A stretch of 64,000 bases of DNA from Laedolimicola sp934402125 (GTDB lineage: Bacteria > Bacillota > Clostridia > Lachnospirales > Lachnospiraceae): contig NZ_JBQHTG010000003.1 in NCBI RefSeq assembly GCF_052065835.1, forward strand, positions 62,001 to 126,000, written 5' to 3'. The notes under the pieces were generated by a model that saw nothing but the letters and a program-made list of their open reading frames with translations, had not been told where the DNA came from and did not search any database. Made by a program: the position numbers and the translations under genes. Positions 49,723-57,512 of this stretch are shown piece by piece. Numbering within the stretch: the first letter of the stretch is position 1; the number at the start of each line of letters is the position of its first letter.

Positions 49723-49909
49723 GGCTTATCTGATTCATCAGGGAGTAGAGCCATTGATTATCAAAGAACGCCTGGGCCACCGAGACATTAAAATGACCCT
49801 GAATACCTACGGCCATCTGTATCCGAACCAGCAGAGGAAGGTAGCGGATATGTTGAACAACCAAAAAGAAAAGAGCCTCAGCAGCGGCAACGGTAGAGGC
49901 ACAAGATAA
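49723..49909 (+). pseudogene. Tyrosine integrase of the outer element, C-terminal part
   Basis: The severed end of the integrase that starts at 36130. It carries the rest of the HxLRH region (AYLIHQGVEPLIIKERLGH) and the catalytic tyrosine in MTLNTYGHLYPNQQRK, ending at TAA 49909. It has no start of its own, so no active enzyme is expected while the inner element is present. It is followed at once by a terminator. Confidence 0.92.
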
Positions 49910-49913
49910 CAGG

Positions 49914-49964
49914 AACACTCTGCTATTTCGATGTAAATACAACATCAGTATAGCAGAGTGTTTT
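49914..49964 (+). terminator. Terminator of the outer integrase gene
   Basis: A perfect 13-bp stem AACACTCTGCTAT / ATAGCAGAGTGTT (49914-49926 and 49950-49962) with a 23-base loop, followed by TTATG. Confidence 0.75.
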
Positions 49965-50237
49965 ATGTATGATAAATAGAAAATGAGGTTTGTTCACAGA
50001 GAAACGAGAGCGTGACACGCTCCCGTAAAAGACAACCAGGACGGAAGTCACAGGGCGAAGACGGGAGTTTGAAGCTGCTCCGGGAAAGGATTTAGAAGCC
50101 CTCGGCGTTTGAGAGCGAAATACACCCATCGCACAAACTTCGTTTATGCTCTGTGTATTTCGCCCTTGCAGGGGGCTTAGCTGCCGAAAGGCAGAAAGTT
50201 CGTAAACAGGCACCGGAGCGCCTACTCACAAAGAAAG
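49965..50237. other. Candidate oriT region of the outer element
   Basis: The gap before the MobL gene holds two strong dyads: GAGCGTG-A-CACGCTC at 50008-50022 and an 11-bp inverted repeat GCGAAATACAC / GTGTATTTCGC at 50115-50125 and 50153-50163. Dyads just upstream of a relaxase gene are typical for oriT. The MOBQ core TAAGTGCGCCCT seen in the inner element is not present, so the nick site would differ. Confidence 0.55.
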
Positions 50238-51668
50238 ATGGTGTTGCTTATAGCGAGAAATTCATTTATTCAGTTATCGAAGCTGCCAAACGTAAAGGGC
50301 AGGATTAACTATATCGCCAGTCCTGCCAGACAGGAAAATCTCTATGCCGTGTATGAAACTACGGAGCGGAAATTCTGGTCAGAACTGGCAAAATGCAATC
50401 AAGAGGAATTCCGGAAGAGCGGGACAGACGGCCAGTGTATTGAAGCCAGGGAATTGATTATTGCCTTGCCAGAGAGTTTTACGGAGTATTATCCCCGCCG
50501 CTATGTATTAGCGTTATTTACAGACCATTTTAAAGAACAGTACGGAGTGGAGTGTATTGCGGCGCTGCACCACAATAAGCGAAAGACCAACTACCACATC
50601 CACCTGATTTTCTCGGAGCGGAAGAAGTTGAAGGAGCCTATTGTAAAGGTGGCTTCCAGAAACATGTTCTATGATGAACGAGGCGTCCATGTCAGGACGA
50701 AGAAAGAGATATTAGACGAGAATGGGGAGATAAGGCCGGGCTGCAGCGTCATAAAAAAGGGAGAGGTTTACGAAAAAAAGCTATTTGAAGCTAAGAACAG
50801 CTGGTTTAAAACGGCGGCTTTCCTGGATGAAGTGAAGCATTCTTACACAGAACTGATAAATCAGGAAGTGCCAGACGAGAAGCAGAAGCTGCAGGTATTC
50901 GGGCATGGCAGCCTGTATCTGCCTACTAAGAAAATTGGAAAGAACAATCCCAAGGCCGAGGAGATAGCAAAGGATAATGAAATGCGGAAGGAGTGGAATG
51001 CTACGGTGGATCAGGCATTGGTCAGCGGAGCGGCAGAGGAACAGATCCGGGAGATAAAGCGGGAGTGTATTTCGGAAGAGATAAAAGCGAGTATCGATAG
51101 GAGAGGAAAAAGGCCAGAGCTGTTTTTGCTATATCTTTTCGAGGCAGTTTTCAAGCTGAAAGAGCTGATTGAGAGGGTAAGGGAAAGAGTAGCGGAGGCG
51201 AAAGAAGAAAGACTGGAGTTTCCGGTAAGAAGCCCGCTTGCAGCCAAATACCAACAGCTTGAAAAAATAAAGGATGAATTAGATAGTTGTAATGGTATTA
51301 TTTTAAAGAATGAGCGGGAAATCAAAAAAGCTGAAGAAAACCTATCTCATTTAACGGGAGTGTTTCATAGAAAAGAAAGAGGTACGGTGCAAAGGTGGAA
51401 AGATGCATTGGAACGAGAAAGTATCAGCATGAAACAGAGACTTTCAAGGATAGTTCAAGAGTATGGCTATGAAACAGTCCAGGAGTTTATGCAAGAATAC
51501 CAGAAAGCTCGGAATGAATACAAAGCGTATAGGGATGCAGTAGAAGAATGGAAGGAGAGGACAGAAGCGAAAGGGTTTATGGATATGCAGATCCGGGAAG
51601 CAAAGAAAAGGACGGAGGCCAAGGAAGAATACAGAGGTTATCATAGCAGTAGCAGAGGAGCCAGATAG
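50238..51668 (+). CDS. MobA/MobL-family relaxase of the outer element
   Basis: A 476-residue relaxase different from the one of the inner element. The N-terminal domain runs IARNSFIQLSKLPNVKGRIN, LIIALPESFTEYYPRRYVL, and the metal histidines in KRKTNYHIHLIFSERKK. The C-terminal half is helical and coiled (LEKIKDELDSCNGIILKNER; KKAEENLSHL), as usual for accessory regions of such proteins. It would let the outer element be mobilized by a resident conjugative system. ATG 50238 is weakly preceded by AAAGAAAG. Confidence 0.88.
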   Translation: MVLLIARNSFIQLSKLPNVKGRINYIASPARQENLYAVYETTERKFWSELAKCNQEEFRKSGTDGQCIEARELIIALPESFTEYYPRRYVLALFTDHFKEQYGVECIAALHHNKRKTNYHIHLIFSERKKLKEPIVKVASRNMFYDERGVHVRTKKEILDENGEIRPGCSVIKKGEVYEKKLFEAKNSWFKTAAFLDEVKHSYTELINQEVPDEKQKLQVFGHGSLYLPTKKIGKNNPKAEEIAKDNEMRKEWNATVDQALVSGAAEEQIREIKRECISEEIKASIDRRGKRPELFLLYLFEAVFKLKELIERVRERVAEAKEERLEFPVRSPLAAKYQQLEKIKDELDSCNGIILKNEREIKKAEENLSHLTGVFHRKERGTVQRWKDALERESISMKQRLSRIVQEYGYETVQEFMQEYQKARNEYKAYRDAVEEWKERTEAKGFMDMQIREAKKRTEAKEEYRGYHSSSRGAR

Positions 51669-51702
51669 TGAAGAATCCCTCAGGAGAGTGTCCTGGGGGA
51701 TT

Positions 51703-51951
51703 TCATTCTGTTTGGGAATCCAGTAAAACGGAATAATCAACTTCGAAGATTTTAGCAAAATAGGTTAATTCAATATCCGTGACAAACCGTTTCCGGGCTT
51801 CAATTCTCTGGATAGCATTCTTGTCCAAATCCAGGCCAAGAAGCTGCAAAGCGTCAGCCAGTTCTCGTTGAGACCAGCCTTTTTCTATACGAAGATTACG
51901 GATAGCAATACCAGAGAGGTTATTCATGTTGTCGATTTTGTTCTTATACAT
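51703..51951 (-). CDS. XRE-family regulator
   Basis: An 82-residue single-domain helix-turn-helix protein: IRNLRIEKGWSQRELADALQ, LDKNAIQRIEARKRFVTDIE, ending FEVDYSVLLDSQTE. It is divergent from the small gene at 52071, and the spacer holds two equal 19-bp dyads that are probably its operators. AAAAGGTGAGCT precedes the ATG. Confidence 0.87.
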   Translation of the reverse strand: MYKNKIDNMNNLSGIAIRNLRIEKGWSQRELADALQLLGLDLDKNAIQRIEARKRFVTDIELTYFAKIFEVDYSVLLDSQTE

Positions 51952-51961
51952 AGCTCACCTT

Positions 51962-52041
51962 TTGACAATTATTAAATGTCATTTACTTTTCTTATAGTGT
52001 ATGATAGGATTGCTATACAAATGACATTTACTAAGTGTCAA
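51962..52041. promoter_or_regulatory. Two 19-bp operators TGACA-N9-TGTCA in a divergent promoter region
   Basis: TGACAATTATTAAATGTCA at 51963-51981 and TGACATTTACTAAGTGTCA at 52022-52040 share the same arms and spacing. TTGACA on the minus strand (complement of 52036-52041) starts a promoter toward the XRE gene and overlaps the second operator, so autorepression is likely. Confidence 0.8.
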
Positions 52042-52070
52042 AGATAAGTTTAAGCGAGGTAAATATAGAA

Positions 52071-52286
52071 ATGGATAGTGAATTAAAATTGACAACAGAG
52101 GTCTATCTGCTTTGGCAGACCCTTGATTCTTTACCGGAAAATGAGCAGCGATTCATTCGATTGATTATTGGATATGGTGCCAGTGGCCTGATTTCGGATG
52201 ATGATTATAGTTTTCTGTTGCAATACCTGATGGCGAAGGATAAGGAGTTGTATGAGGCCAGGGAGAAGATTAAGAGGCTTTCATAA
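52071..52286 (+). CDS. Small hypothetical protein divergent from the XRE gene
   Basis: A 71-residue protein from ATG 52071 (MDSELKLTTEVYLLWQTLDS) with helices through RFIRLIIGYGASGLISDDDY and a charged end EAREKIKRLS. No family recognised. An in-frame GTG at 52035 would place the start inside an operator and is unlikely. It is probably an element gene under control of the neighbouring XRE protein. Confidence 0.6.
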   Translation: MDSELKLTTEVYLLWQTLDSLPENEQRFIRLIIGYGASGLISDDDYSFLLQYLMAKDKELYEAREKIKRLS

Positions 52287-52343
52287 AGGACGGTTTTGTA
52301 GTAGAATAGGGGTGTACAAATTTGAATTTGTGGAGGTGCTTTT

Positions 52344-52712
52344 ATGGAATTAAAGAGAATTCATCAAGACTTCTCAGTCTGCCAAGTAGAAGATTATTCA
52401 CTTGTGAATTTTGAGTCTCAATATTGCTTTATTGGAAAGACTGACGAAGAGAAATCACTTGTATGCGCTACAGGCGAAGCTCCAGCCAATGCTGTTCGGT
52501 GCGATGATGGATGGAAAGCTTTTCGCATTCAGGGCATTTTGGATTTTTCGCTGGTTGGAATATTATCGAAAATTGCTGTAATTTTGGCAAATCATGAGAT
52601 CTCGATTTTCGCTGTATCCACTTATAATACAGATTATGTTTTGATAAAAAGCGAAAATTATCAGAGAGGATTAGAAATTCTGGAAGCCGCAGGGTATGAG
52701 ATTGTGGACTGA
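52344..52712 (+). CDS. ACT-domain protein
   Basis: A 122-residue cytoplasmic protein with the ACT-like pair seen in CASTOR/aspartokinase relatives: WKAFRIQGILDFSLVGILSK, then AVILANHEISIFAVSTYNTDY and EILEAAGYEIVD. Stand-alone proteins of this kind are common in Clostridia and probably sense amino acids. GGAGGTGCTTTT precedes the ATG, and a 16-base palindrome ACAAATTTGAATTTGT (52316-52331) just upstream is a possible operator. Confidence 0.8.
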   Translation: MELKRIHQDFSVCQVEDYSLVNFESQYCFIGKTDEEKSLVCATGEAPANAVRCDDGWKAFRIQGILDFSLVGILSKIAVILANHEISIFAVSTYNTDYVLIKSENYQRGLEILEAAGYEIVD

Positions 52713-52743
52713 CAACTTCAAGTTTGACGAGGAGGTGCTTTAC

Positions 52744-52938
52744 ATGAAAAAGAGTATGTCAAGGATTATCGGTTTGATAATGCTGATCATAGCTATTGTA
52801 TTTATAATGTGTGCATTGAATCATCCAGAAAAGAGTTTCCCTTGGAACAATACAATTACTTGGCTACTGTATGGTGTATATTTTCTTGTGACAGTAGTGT
52901 TGCTTATTGCTCCTAAGATGAAGAAGTCGGGAAAATGA
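52744..52938 (+). CDS. Small two-helix membrane protein
   Basis: A 64-residue protein with two hydrophobic segments, IIGLIMLIIAIVFIMCAL and TWLLYGVYFLVTVVLLIA, and a basic end PKMKKSGK. GAGGAGGTGCTTTAC precedes the ATG at 52744. Its stop overlaps the start of the flavodoxin gene by 4 bases, so the two are coupled. No family recognised. Confidence 0.65.
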   Translation: MKKSMSRIIGLIMLIIAIVFIMCALNHPEKSFPWNNTITWLLYGVYFLVTVVLLIAPKMKKSGK

Positions 52939-53459
52939 AAATTATTATTTATGGTTCACAATATGGAACCGCCAGAAAATATGCGGAAGAACTCGCAAAA
53001 AGAACTAACATTGAAATTAAGAGTTATAAAGATGTTACAGATATAGATCAGTATAATACAGTTGTATATATTGGTAGTCTGTATGCAGGTGGTGTTTTAG
53101 GAATGAAGAAAACCCTTGCAAAGATTTCACAATGTCAGAAGAAAAAAATAATAATTGCCACAGTTGGATTAGCAGACCCGGCAGATACAGAAAATACAGA
53201 TAAGATTAAAAACAGTATGAAGCGGCAGTTATCAAAGGAATTGTATGAAAATGCATATATTTTTCATCTTAGAGGTGGAATAGATTATTCCTGTCTCAAT
53301 CTTAAACACAAAACAATGATGGGATTACTCTATAAGAAAGCAGCCGGATTACCGGAAGAGAAAAAAACCGCAGAGATAAAAGCAATGATTGAAACATACA
53401 ATCAGGAAGTTAACTTTGTTGATTTTGAAAGTCTTAATCGGTTGACAGACTGTATTTAA
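52935..53459 (+). CDS. Flavodoxin-domain protein
   Basis: A 174-residue flavodoxin-fold protein of the HemG/Flavodoxin_5 type. The FMN phosphate loop is IYGSQYGTARKYAEEL at the N-terminus, then YNTVVYIGSLYAGGVLGMKK and the IIIATVGLADPAD strand. It is likely an electron carrier or quinone/oxygen-linked reductase partner in the cytoplasm. It is coupled to the small membrane protein before it. Confidence 0.85.
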   Translation: MKIIIYGSQYGTARKYAEELAKRTNIEIKSYKDVTDIDQYNTVVYIGSLYAGGVLGMKKTLAKISQCQKKKIIIATVGLADPADTENTDKIKNSMKRQLSKELYENAYIFHLRGGIDYSCLNLKHKTMMGLLYKKAAGLPEEKKTAEIKAMIETYNQEVNFVDFESLNRLTDCI

Positions 53460-53543
53460 TATGAAAAAGTTATTTGAATTGAAAAATCGGCATTTAGAGA
53501 GATAGAAAATCAAAAAACATCGAAAAACAAGCATTTGCGGGAA

Positions 53544-53560
53544 TGATACGAATCGTATCA
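53544..53560. promoter_or_regulatory. Operator-like 17-base palindrome
   Basis: TGATACG-AAT-CGTATCA, a perfect 7-bp dyad with a 3-base centre, in the gap between the flavodoxin gene and the PAP2 gene. Typical of a TetR- or MarR-type operator; no such regulator is adjacent. Confidence 0.55.
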
Positions 53561-53653
53561 CGCATGTGAAAGAGCGTTTCTTTCATAGTTTTACACTTTT
53601 TGATAGGGTGAAGTTGTCGGAAGGACAAGCCAAAACAGAAAGGATGTAAAATT

Positions 53654-54312
53654 ATGAATAAGAGCGAAAAAAAGAGTCTGCTGATGGGAAGCATATCCCT
53701 TGCAATGTTTGCAGTATGGACAGTTTTGATTCTGACTGTTGATGTGCAGCCGCTTGGTCAAAACGGAACAAGTATTGGATTTGCGACATTCAATTGCTGG
53801 TTTCACCATTTTACAGGGGTAAACATGGCAATTTACACGATTACCGATTGGATGGGGCTGGTGCCTGTTGTAATATGCCTTGTTTTCGCAGGGGTTGGAC
53901 TGGTACAGTTGCTCAAAAGAAGAAGCCTTTTCAGGGTGGATGCAGATATCATGATTTTGGGTGTGTATTTTGTCATCGTGTTCTTGGCATATGCGATTTT
54001 TGAAATGATCCCAATCAATTACAGACCGATTTTAATAGAAGGAAGGATAGAGGCTTCTTATCCGTCCTCAACTACTTTGTTGGTATTAAGTGTAATGCCT
54101 GTTTTAATCGAGCAAATTCAGCGTAGACTTTCTGGTATTAGGGTGAAACAAATCATAACGATTGCGGCAATCGCTTTTTCGGTATTCATGGTGACTGGGA
54201 GATTGGTTTCCGGAGTACATTGGTTTACGGATACATAGGCGGTGAACTGCTAAGTGCCGGATTGTTTAAGCTTTATAAAGCGGTAGTTGTGCTGGCATTA
54301 AAAGAAAAATAG
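53654..54312 (+). pseudogene. PAP2-type membrane phosphatase with a 1-base deletion
   Basis: The frame from ATG 53654 gives six hydrophobic segments (for example SISLAMFAVWTVLILTVDV, VPVVICLVFAGVGLVQLL, VIVFLAYAIFEMIPI) and the PAP2 motifs SYPSSTTLLVLSVMP and SGVHWFTD. It then hits TAG at 54236-54238. One frame over, the expected continuation IGGELLSAGLFKLYKAVVVL is read to TAG 54310-54312. A single lost base near 54233 explains this. The three phosphatase motifs are before the break, so the 194-residue product might keep some activity. Confidence 0.8.
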
Positions 54313-54335
54313 AATCCGTATGGGAGGTGCAGGTT

Positions 54336-54953
54336 TTGGAATTTCATGAAAAGCTTCAGGAATTAAGAAAAAGTCGAGGCTTGACACAGGAAGAATTAGC
54401 CGAGGCACTATTTGTTTCCAGAACCGCTATTTCAAAATGGGAGTCCGGAAGGGGATACCCAAGTATAGATTCATTAAAGGAAATATCCGGCTATTTTTCT
54501 GTATCAATTGATGATTTGTTATCTGGAGAACAATTGATTTTCATAGCAGAAAAAGAAAACAAATCAAATCTCAATCGTATATGCGATTTGTTATTGGGGT
54601 TTGTTGACTTGTTTTCGTTGATGCTGATATTTCTTCCGCTGTATTCCAAACCGGTCAATGGATATATCTATTCGGTAAATCTCTTTGGGTATGTAGATGG
54701 CAATGCTTTCATAATCAGAATCTATTGGGTATTGTTTATCAGCTTGACGATTACCGGAATTGTGAAAATACTAATGGTCTATTTCAAATTTGAAAAAGAC
54801 AAAAAAGCGGTTACATTCATCTCTGTAGGACTCAGTATAATTGCTGTTTTGTTTTTGGCTATGGCGAGAGAGCCGTATGCGATAACAGTAACGTTCCTAT
54901 TATTGCTTATCAAAGGCATTCTGCTTTATAAGCAAGCTAAGGCAGGTCGATAG
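54336..54953 (+). CDS. XRE regulator with C-terminal membrane domain
   Basis: A 205-residue protein. Residues 1-60 are a helix-turn-helix (LQELRKSRGLTQEELAEALF; SRTAISKWESGRGYPSID). The rest has four hydrophobic segments (LLLGFVDLFSLMLIFLPLY; IYWVLFISLTITGIVKILM; VTFISVGLSIIAVLFLAMA; VTFLLLLIKGILLY). Membrane-tethered XRE proteins of this form are common in Firmicutes. The start is TTG at 54336, 8 bases after GGGAGG; the GTG at 54327 overlaps that site. It probably regulated the PAP2 gene upstream. Confidence 0.8.
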   Translation: MEFHEKLQELRKSRGLTQEELAEALFVSRTAISKWESGRGYPSIDSLKEISGYFSVSIDDLLSGEQLIFIAEKENKSNLNRICDLLLGFVDLFSLMLIFLPLYSKPVNGYIYSVNLFGYVDGNAFIIRIYWVLFISLTITGIVKILMVYFKFEKDKKAVTFISVGLSIIAVLFLAMAREPYAITVTFLLLLIKGILLYKQAKAGR

Positions 54954-54972
54954 GATATTGTGCCCTACAACT

Positions 54973-55128
54973 TCCAGGCTGTTTTACAGTTCACATTTTG
55001 ACAAGACCATGAAGGTCGGAGCAAGCGTTGTATGTGCGAGACGTGGCGGATGTTCTGCAACATTTGATGAATTGAATAAATACTTTACCATATCGAATAT
55101 GCCAATTGCATCCAGTTTCATCCGATAG
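54973..55128 (+). pseudogene. Remnant of an NADPH-dependent FMN reductase
   Basis: A stretch of about 50 codons translates as LFYSSHFDKTMKVGASVVCA then RRGGCSATFDELNKYFTISN and MPIASS before a stop at 55126. This is the typical middle of the NADPH-dependent FMN reductase / iron-sulfur flavoprotein family. Both ends are missing, so the fragment is a gene relic. Confidence 0.72.
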
Positions 55129-55139
55129 GATGAAATTGA

Positions 55140-55198
55140 TATTGATAAATTCTTAGTAATGGAGGGAAATAGTTAAAATGAAGATTCGTAAGGCAGAG
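55140..55198 (+). repeat. Recombination scar: GNAT C-terminus relic plus repeat, left copy
   Basis: The sequence just before the first GNAT gene codes in frame for DKFLVMEGNS and a stop, matching the end EYVMEWNR of the second GNAT gene. The 27 bases 55172-55198 are repeated with one mismatch at 56133-56159. Confidence 0.72.
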
Positions 55199-55648
55199 AA
55201 AAAGGATATCCCAAGAATTCTTATGCTGCTGGGACAGGTATTACAGATCCATGCAGAGATCCGTCCGGATATTTTTATACCCGGCACCACCAAATATACT
55301 TCCTGCGAGCTGGAAGAGCTATTGAAGCAGGCGGAGACTCCTATCTACGTTGCCGTAAATGAGGACGATTTGTGTATAGGCTATGCGTTCTGTCAACTTA
55401 AGGAGCAGCCCTTTTCCAACAATATGGTGCCCTTTAAATCACTGTTCATCGATGACCTTTGTGTTGACAGGCAGGCACGGGGGCAGCACATCGGGGAAGG
55501 CCTGTTTGAATATGTGAAGCAACAGGCAAAAGAACTGGGTTGCTATGAAGTAACTTTGAATGTCTGGGCAGGAAATACTTCGGCAGAGCGTTTCTATGAA
55601 AAGATGGGCATGAAAACAAAAGAACGGCAGATGGAATATATCCTATGA
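55178..55648 (+). CDS. GNAT-family N-acetyltransferase (first of two)
   Basis: A 156-residue acetyltransferase. Acetyl-CoA motif: DLCVDRQARGQHIGEGLFEYV near residues 92-112; C-terminal motif LNVWAGNTSAERFYEKMGM. Together they define the GNAT fold; the acceptor is unknown. The start sits inside the 27-base repeat, with GGAGGGAAATAGTTAAA upstream. The first 18 bases of the gene occur again after the second GNAT gene. Confidence 0.9.
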   Translation: MKIRKAEKKDIPRILMLLGQVLQIHAEIRPDIFIPGTTKYTSCELEELLKQAETPIYVAVNEDDLCIGYAFCQLKEQPFSNNMVPFKSLFIDDLCVDRQARGQHIGEGLFEYVKQQAKELGCYEVTLNVWAGNTSAERFYEKMGMKTKERQMEYIL

Positions 55649-55714
55649 GCCGAGCGAACGATTGAATTTTATGTTGAATTGTACCAGAATCAGATTTGAT
55701 GGAGAATAATTGTT

Positions 55715-56137
55715 ATGATTAGAAAGCTGCAGAATGGAGATATAAATAATGTTGCTGACCTATGGTTAAAGACGAATCTGGAAGCACATAATTTTATTCC
55801 TGGACAATACTGGACCGATAATTATGAAGCCGTGAAGAAAATGCTGCCACAGGCAGAAGTTTATGTGTATGAAGAGAATAAAATAATTCAAGGCTTTGTA
55901 GGTGTACAGGAAGAATACATAGAAGGTATTTTTGTTTTCGGTAAAATGCAGTCCCGTGGGATAGGCAAAGCGTTGTTGAATTATATCAAGGATAAAAAAG
56001 GCAGATTACAGTTAAACGTATATCAGAAAAATGTCAGGGCAATGTCTTTTTACCAAAGAGAAGGGTTCACGATTCAGTCGGAACAGTTGGATGAATTCAC
56101 CGGCGAGAAAGAATATGTAATGGAGTGGAATCGTTAA
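55715..56137 (+). CDS. GNAT-family N-acetyltransferase (second of two, YjaB-like)
   Basis: A 140-residue acetyltransferase of the YjaB/RimI-like group. Motifs: MIRKLQNGDINNVADLWLKT at the N-terminus, IFVFGKMQSRGIGKALLNYI (acetyl-CoA loop) and LNVYQKNVRAMSFYQREGF. Acceptor unknown. It follows the first GNAT gene after 66 bases and ends at the second copy of the 27-base repeat. Confidence 0.88.
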   Translation: MIRKLQNGDINNVADLWLKTNLEAHNFIPGQYWTDNYEAVKKMLPQAEVYVYEENKIIQGFVGVQEEYIEGIFVFGKMQSRGIGKALLNYIKDKKGRLQLNVYQKNVRAMSFYQREGFTIQSEQLDEFTGEKEYVMEWNR

Positions 56138-56159
56138 AATAAAGATTCGTAAGGCAGAG
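56133..56159 (+). repeat. 27-base direct repeat, right copy
   Basis: Same as 55172-55198 except that the ATG start of the GNAT gene is ATA here, so this is a dead 5' end of a further GNAT copy. It runs straight into a terminator. Confidence 0.8.
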
Positions 56160-56213
56160 GCTGCCGCTTAATCATCTGTTTTTGATGATTTTGCGACAGC
56201 CTCTTTTTCTTTT
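56157..56213 (+). terminator. Terminator after the GNAT pair
   Basis: Stem GAGGCTG (56157-56163) / CAGCCTC (56197-56203) with an inner AATCATC / GATGATT stem, followed by TTTTTCTTTT. Confidence 0.85.
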
Positions 56214-56233
56214 ACAGAATGAAAGGATAGGGA

Positions 56234-56262
56234 TTGACAGGGACCGGATTGCTTAGTAAAAT
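56234..56262 (+). promoter_or_regulatory. Promoter of the C-S lyase operon
   Basis: TTGACA at 56234-56239, 17-base spacer, TAAAAT at 56257-56262. Confidence 0.78.
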
Positions 56263-56323
56263 AAAACCTATAGGAAATATAGGAAATAGAGAAAAGTAAT
56301 TCAAAATTTGAGGAGTGAGATAC

Positions 56324-57475
56324 ATGAACAGAGGATTTCACACACGTTGTCTTCATTTGGAAGAAGCAGAAGGAAAAACAGAAAACTTTGGCGCAATAAG
56401 CTACCCCATATACCAGACGGCAACCTACGCGCATCCCGGCGTCGGAATAAGCACCGGATATGACTACAGCAGGCTGCAAAATCCGACTAGAGAACAGCTG
56501 GAGAAGATAGTTGCCAGCCTGGAGGACGGGATTGACGCGTTTGTGCTTTCAAGCGGAATGGCCGCGATTACACTGTTAATGGAGCTTTTTCAGCCGGGGG
56601 ATCATTTTGTCGTTGAAGCGGATTTATATGGCGGGAGCATTCGATTATTTGAGCATGTTTCCAAAAAGAACCATTACGAATTTACCTATCTGGATTGCGC
56701 TGAGGATGATATCGAGGGAGCAATTCGGGAAAATACGAAAGCGATTTACCTGGAGACGCCGACGAATCCGATGATGAATGTATCGGACATTTCTGCTATC
56801 GCGGAGATCGCGAAGAAGCATCAGCTTCTGTTGATTGTGGATAATACTTTTTTATCTCCGTATTTTCAAAATCCCTTAAAACTTGGCGCGGATGTCGTGA
56901 TACATAGCGGAACCAAATTTTTGGGCGGACATAACGATACCCTGGCCGGTTTCCTTGTAACGAATAACAGGGAAATACAGGAAAAGCTTCGATTTCTGAT
57001 TAAGACAACCGGGGCAGGGCTGGCGCCCTTTGACAGCTGGCTGATCTTAAGAGGCATTAAGACCCTTGGAATCCGTATGGAAAAATCACAGGAGAACGCA
57101 ATTAAAATAGCGACATGGCTGAATGAGCAGCGTATTGTTAAAAAAGTGTATTATCCGGGATTGCCGGAGCATTCGGGATATGAAGTGATGAAAAAGCAGG
57201 CAAGAGGCTTTGGATCTATGATCACGTTCCATGTGGACACCAAAGAGCACGCGCTGCAGATTCTCGAGCGCGTACGGATGATTAAATTTGCAGAGAGCCT
57301 GGGAGGAGTGGAAACATTAATGACTTATCCGACGACCCAGACCCATGCAGATGTGCCGGAAGAGGTACGTCTTAAAAATGGAATTACGCCCTGTACCCTT
57401 CGATTATCAACAGGAATTGAGGATGCGGAGGATTTGCTGGCGGAGTTATCCGATGTATTTCAGTCATTAGAATAG
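56324..57475 (+). CDS. Cys/Met-metabolism PLP enzyme (cystathionine gamma-synthase/lyase family)
   Basis: A 383-residue fold-type I PLP enzyme. Motifs: YPIYQTATYAHPG, YSRLQNPTREQLEKIVASLE, SSGMAAITLL, VDNTFLSPYFQNP and the PLP lysine in VIHSGTKFLGGHND. The C-terminal ETLMTYPTTQTH is also typical. Members act as cystathionine synthase, cystathionine gamma-lyase or methionine gamma-lyase and cannot be told apart here. The next gene is a second C-S lyase, so the pair could convert cysteine and homocysteine units or release sulfide or thiols. ATG 56324 is used, with GAGGAG 9 bases upstream. Confidence 0.93.
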   Translation: MNRGFHTRCLHLEEAEGKTENFGAISYPIYQTATYAHPGVGISTGYDYSRLQNPTREQLEKIVASLEDGIDAFVLSSGMAAITLLMELFQPGDHFVVEADLYGGSIRLFEHVSKKNHYEFTYLDCAEDDIEGAIRENTKAIYLETPTNPMMNVSDISAIAEIAKKHQLLLIVDNTFLSPYFQNPLKLGADVVIHSGTKFLGGHNDTLAGFLVTNNREIQEKLRFLIKTTGAGLAPFDSWLILRGIKTLGIRMEKSQENAIKIATWLNEQRIVKKVYYPGLPEHSGYEVMKKQARGFGSMITFHVDTKEHALQILERVRMIKFAESLGGVETLMTYPTTQTHADVPEEVRLKNGITPCTLRLSTGIEDAEDLLAELSDVFQSLE

Positions 57476-57512
57476 GATATGGTTTGGCAGGGAATGAAAA
57501 AGGAAAGGATGG

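Larger units (their letters stand above)
35200..52300 (+). mobile_element. Outer integrative mobilizable element (ends approximate)
   Basis: Between the tuf terminators and about 52.3 kb lies a set of element genes: XRE repressor, excisionase, tyrosine integrase (split), MobL relaxase and a second XRE gene with its own operators. The integrase faces inward from the tuf side. I could not find a convincing pair of att repeats, so both ends are estimates; the right end could be anywhere from about 51.7 to 56.2 kb. It carries a second complete element inside its integrase gene. Confidence 0.65.

Noticed and set aside
49965..50237. MOBQ nick core in front of the MobL gene
   Set aside because: The word TAAGTGCGCCCT is not present on either strand in this gap; only dyads are seen, so oriT is given at low confidence.
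35200..52300. A definite att repeat pair for the outer element
   Set aside because: I compared the DNA after the tuf terminators with several stretches to the right of MobL and saw no convincing repeat of 10 bases or more; ends are given as approximate.
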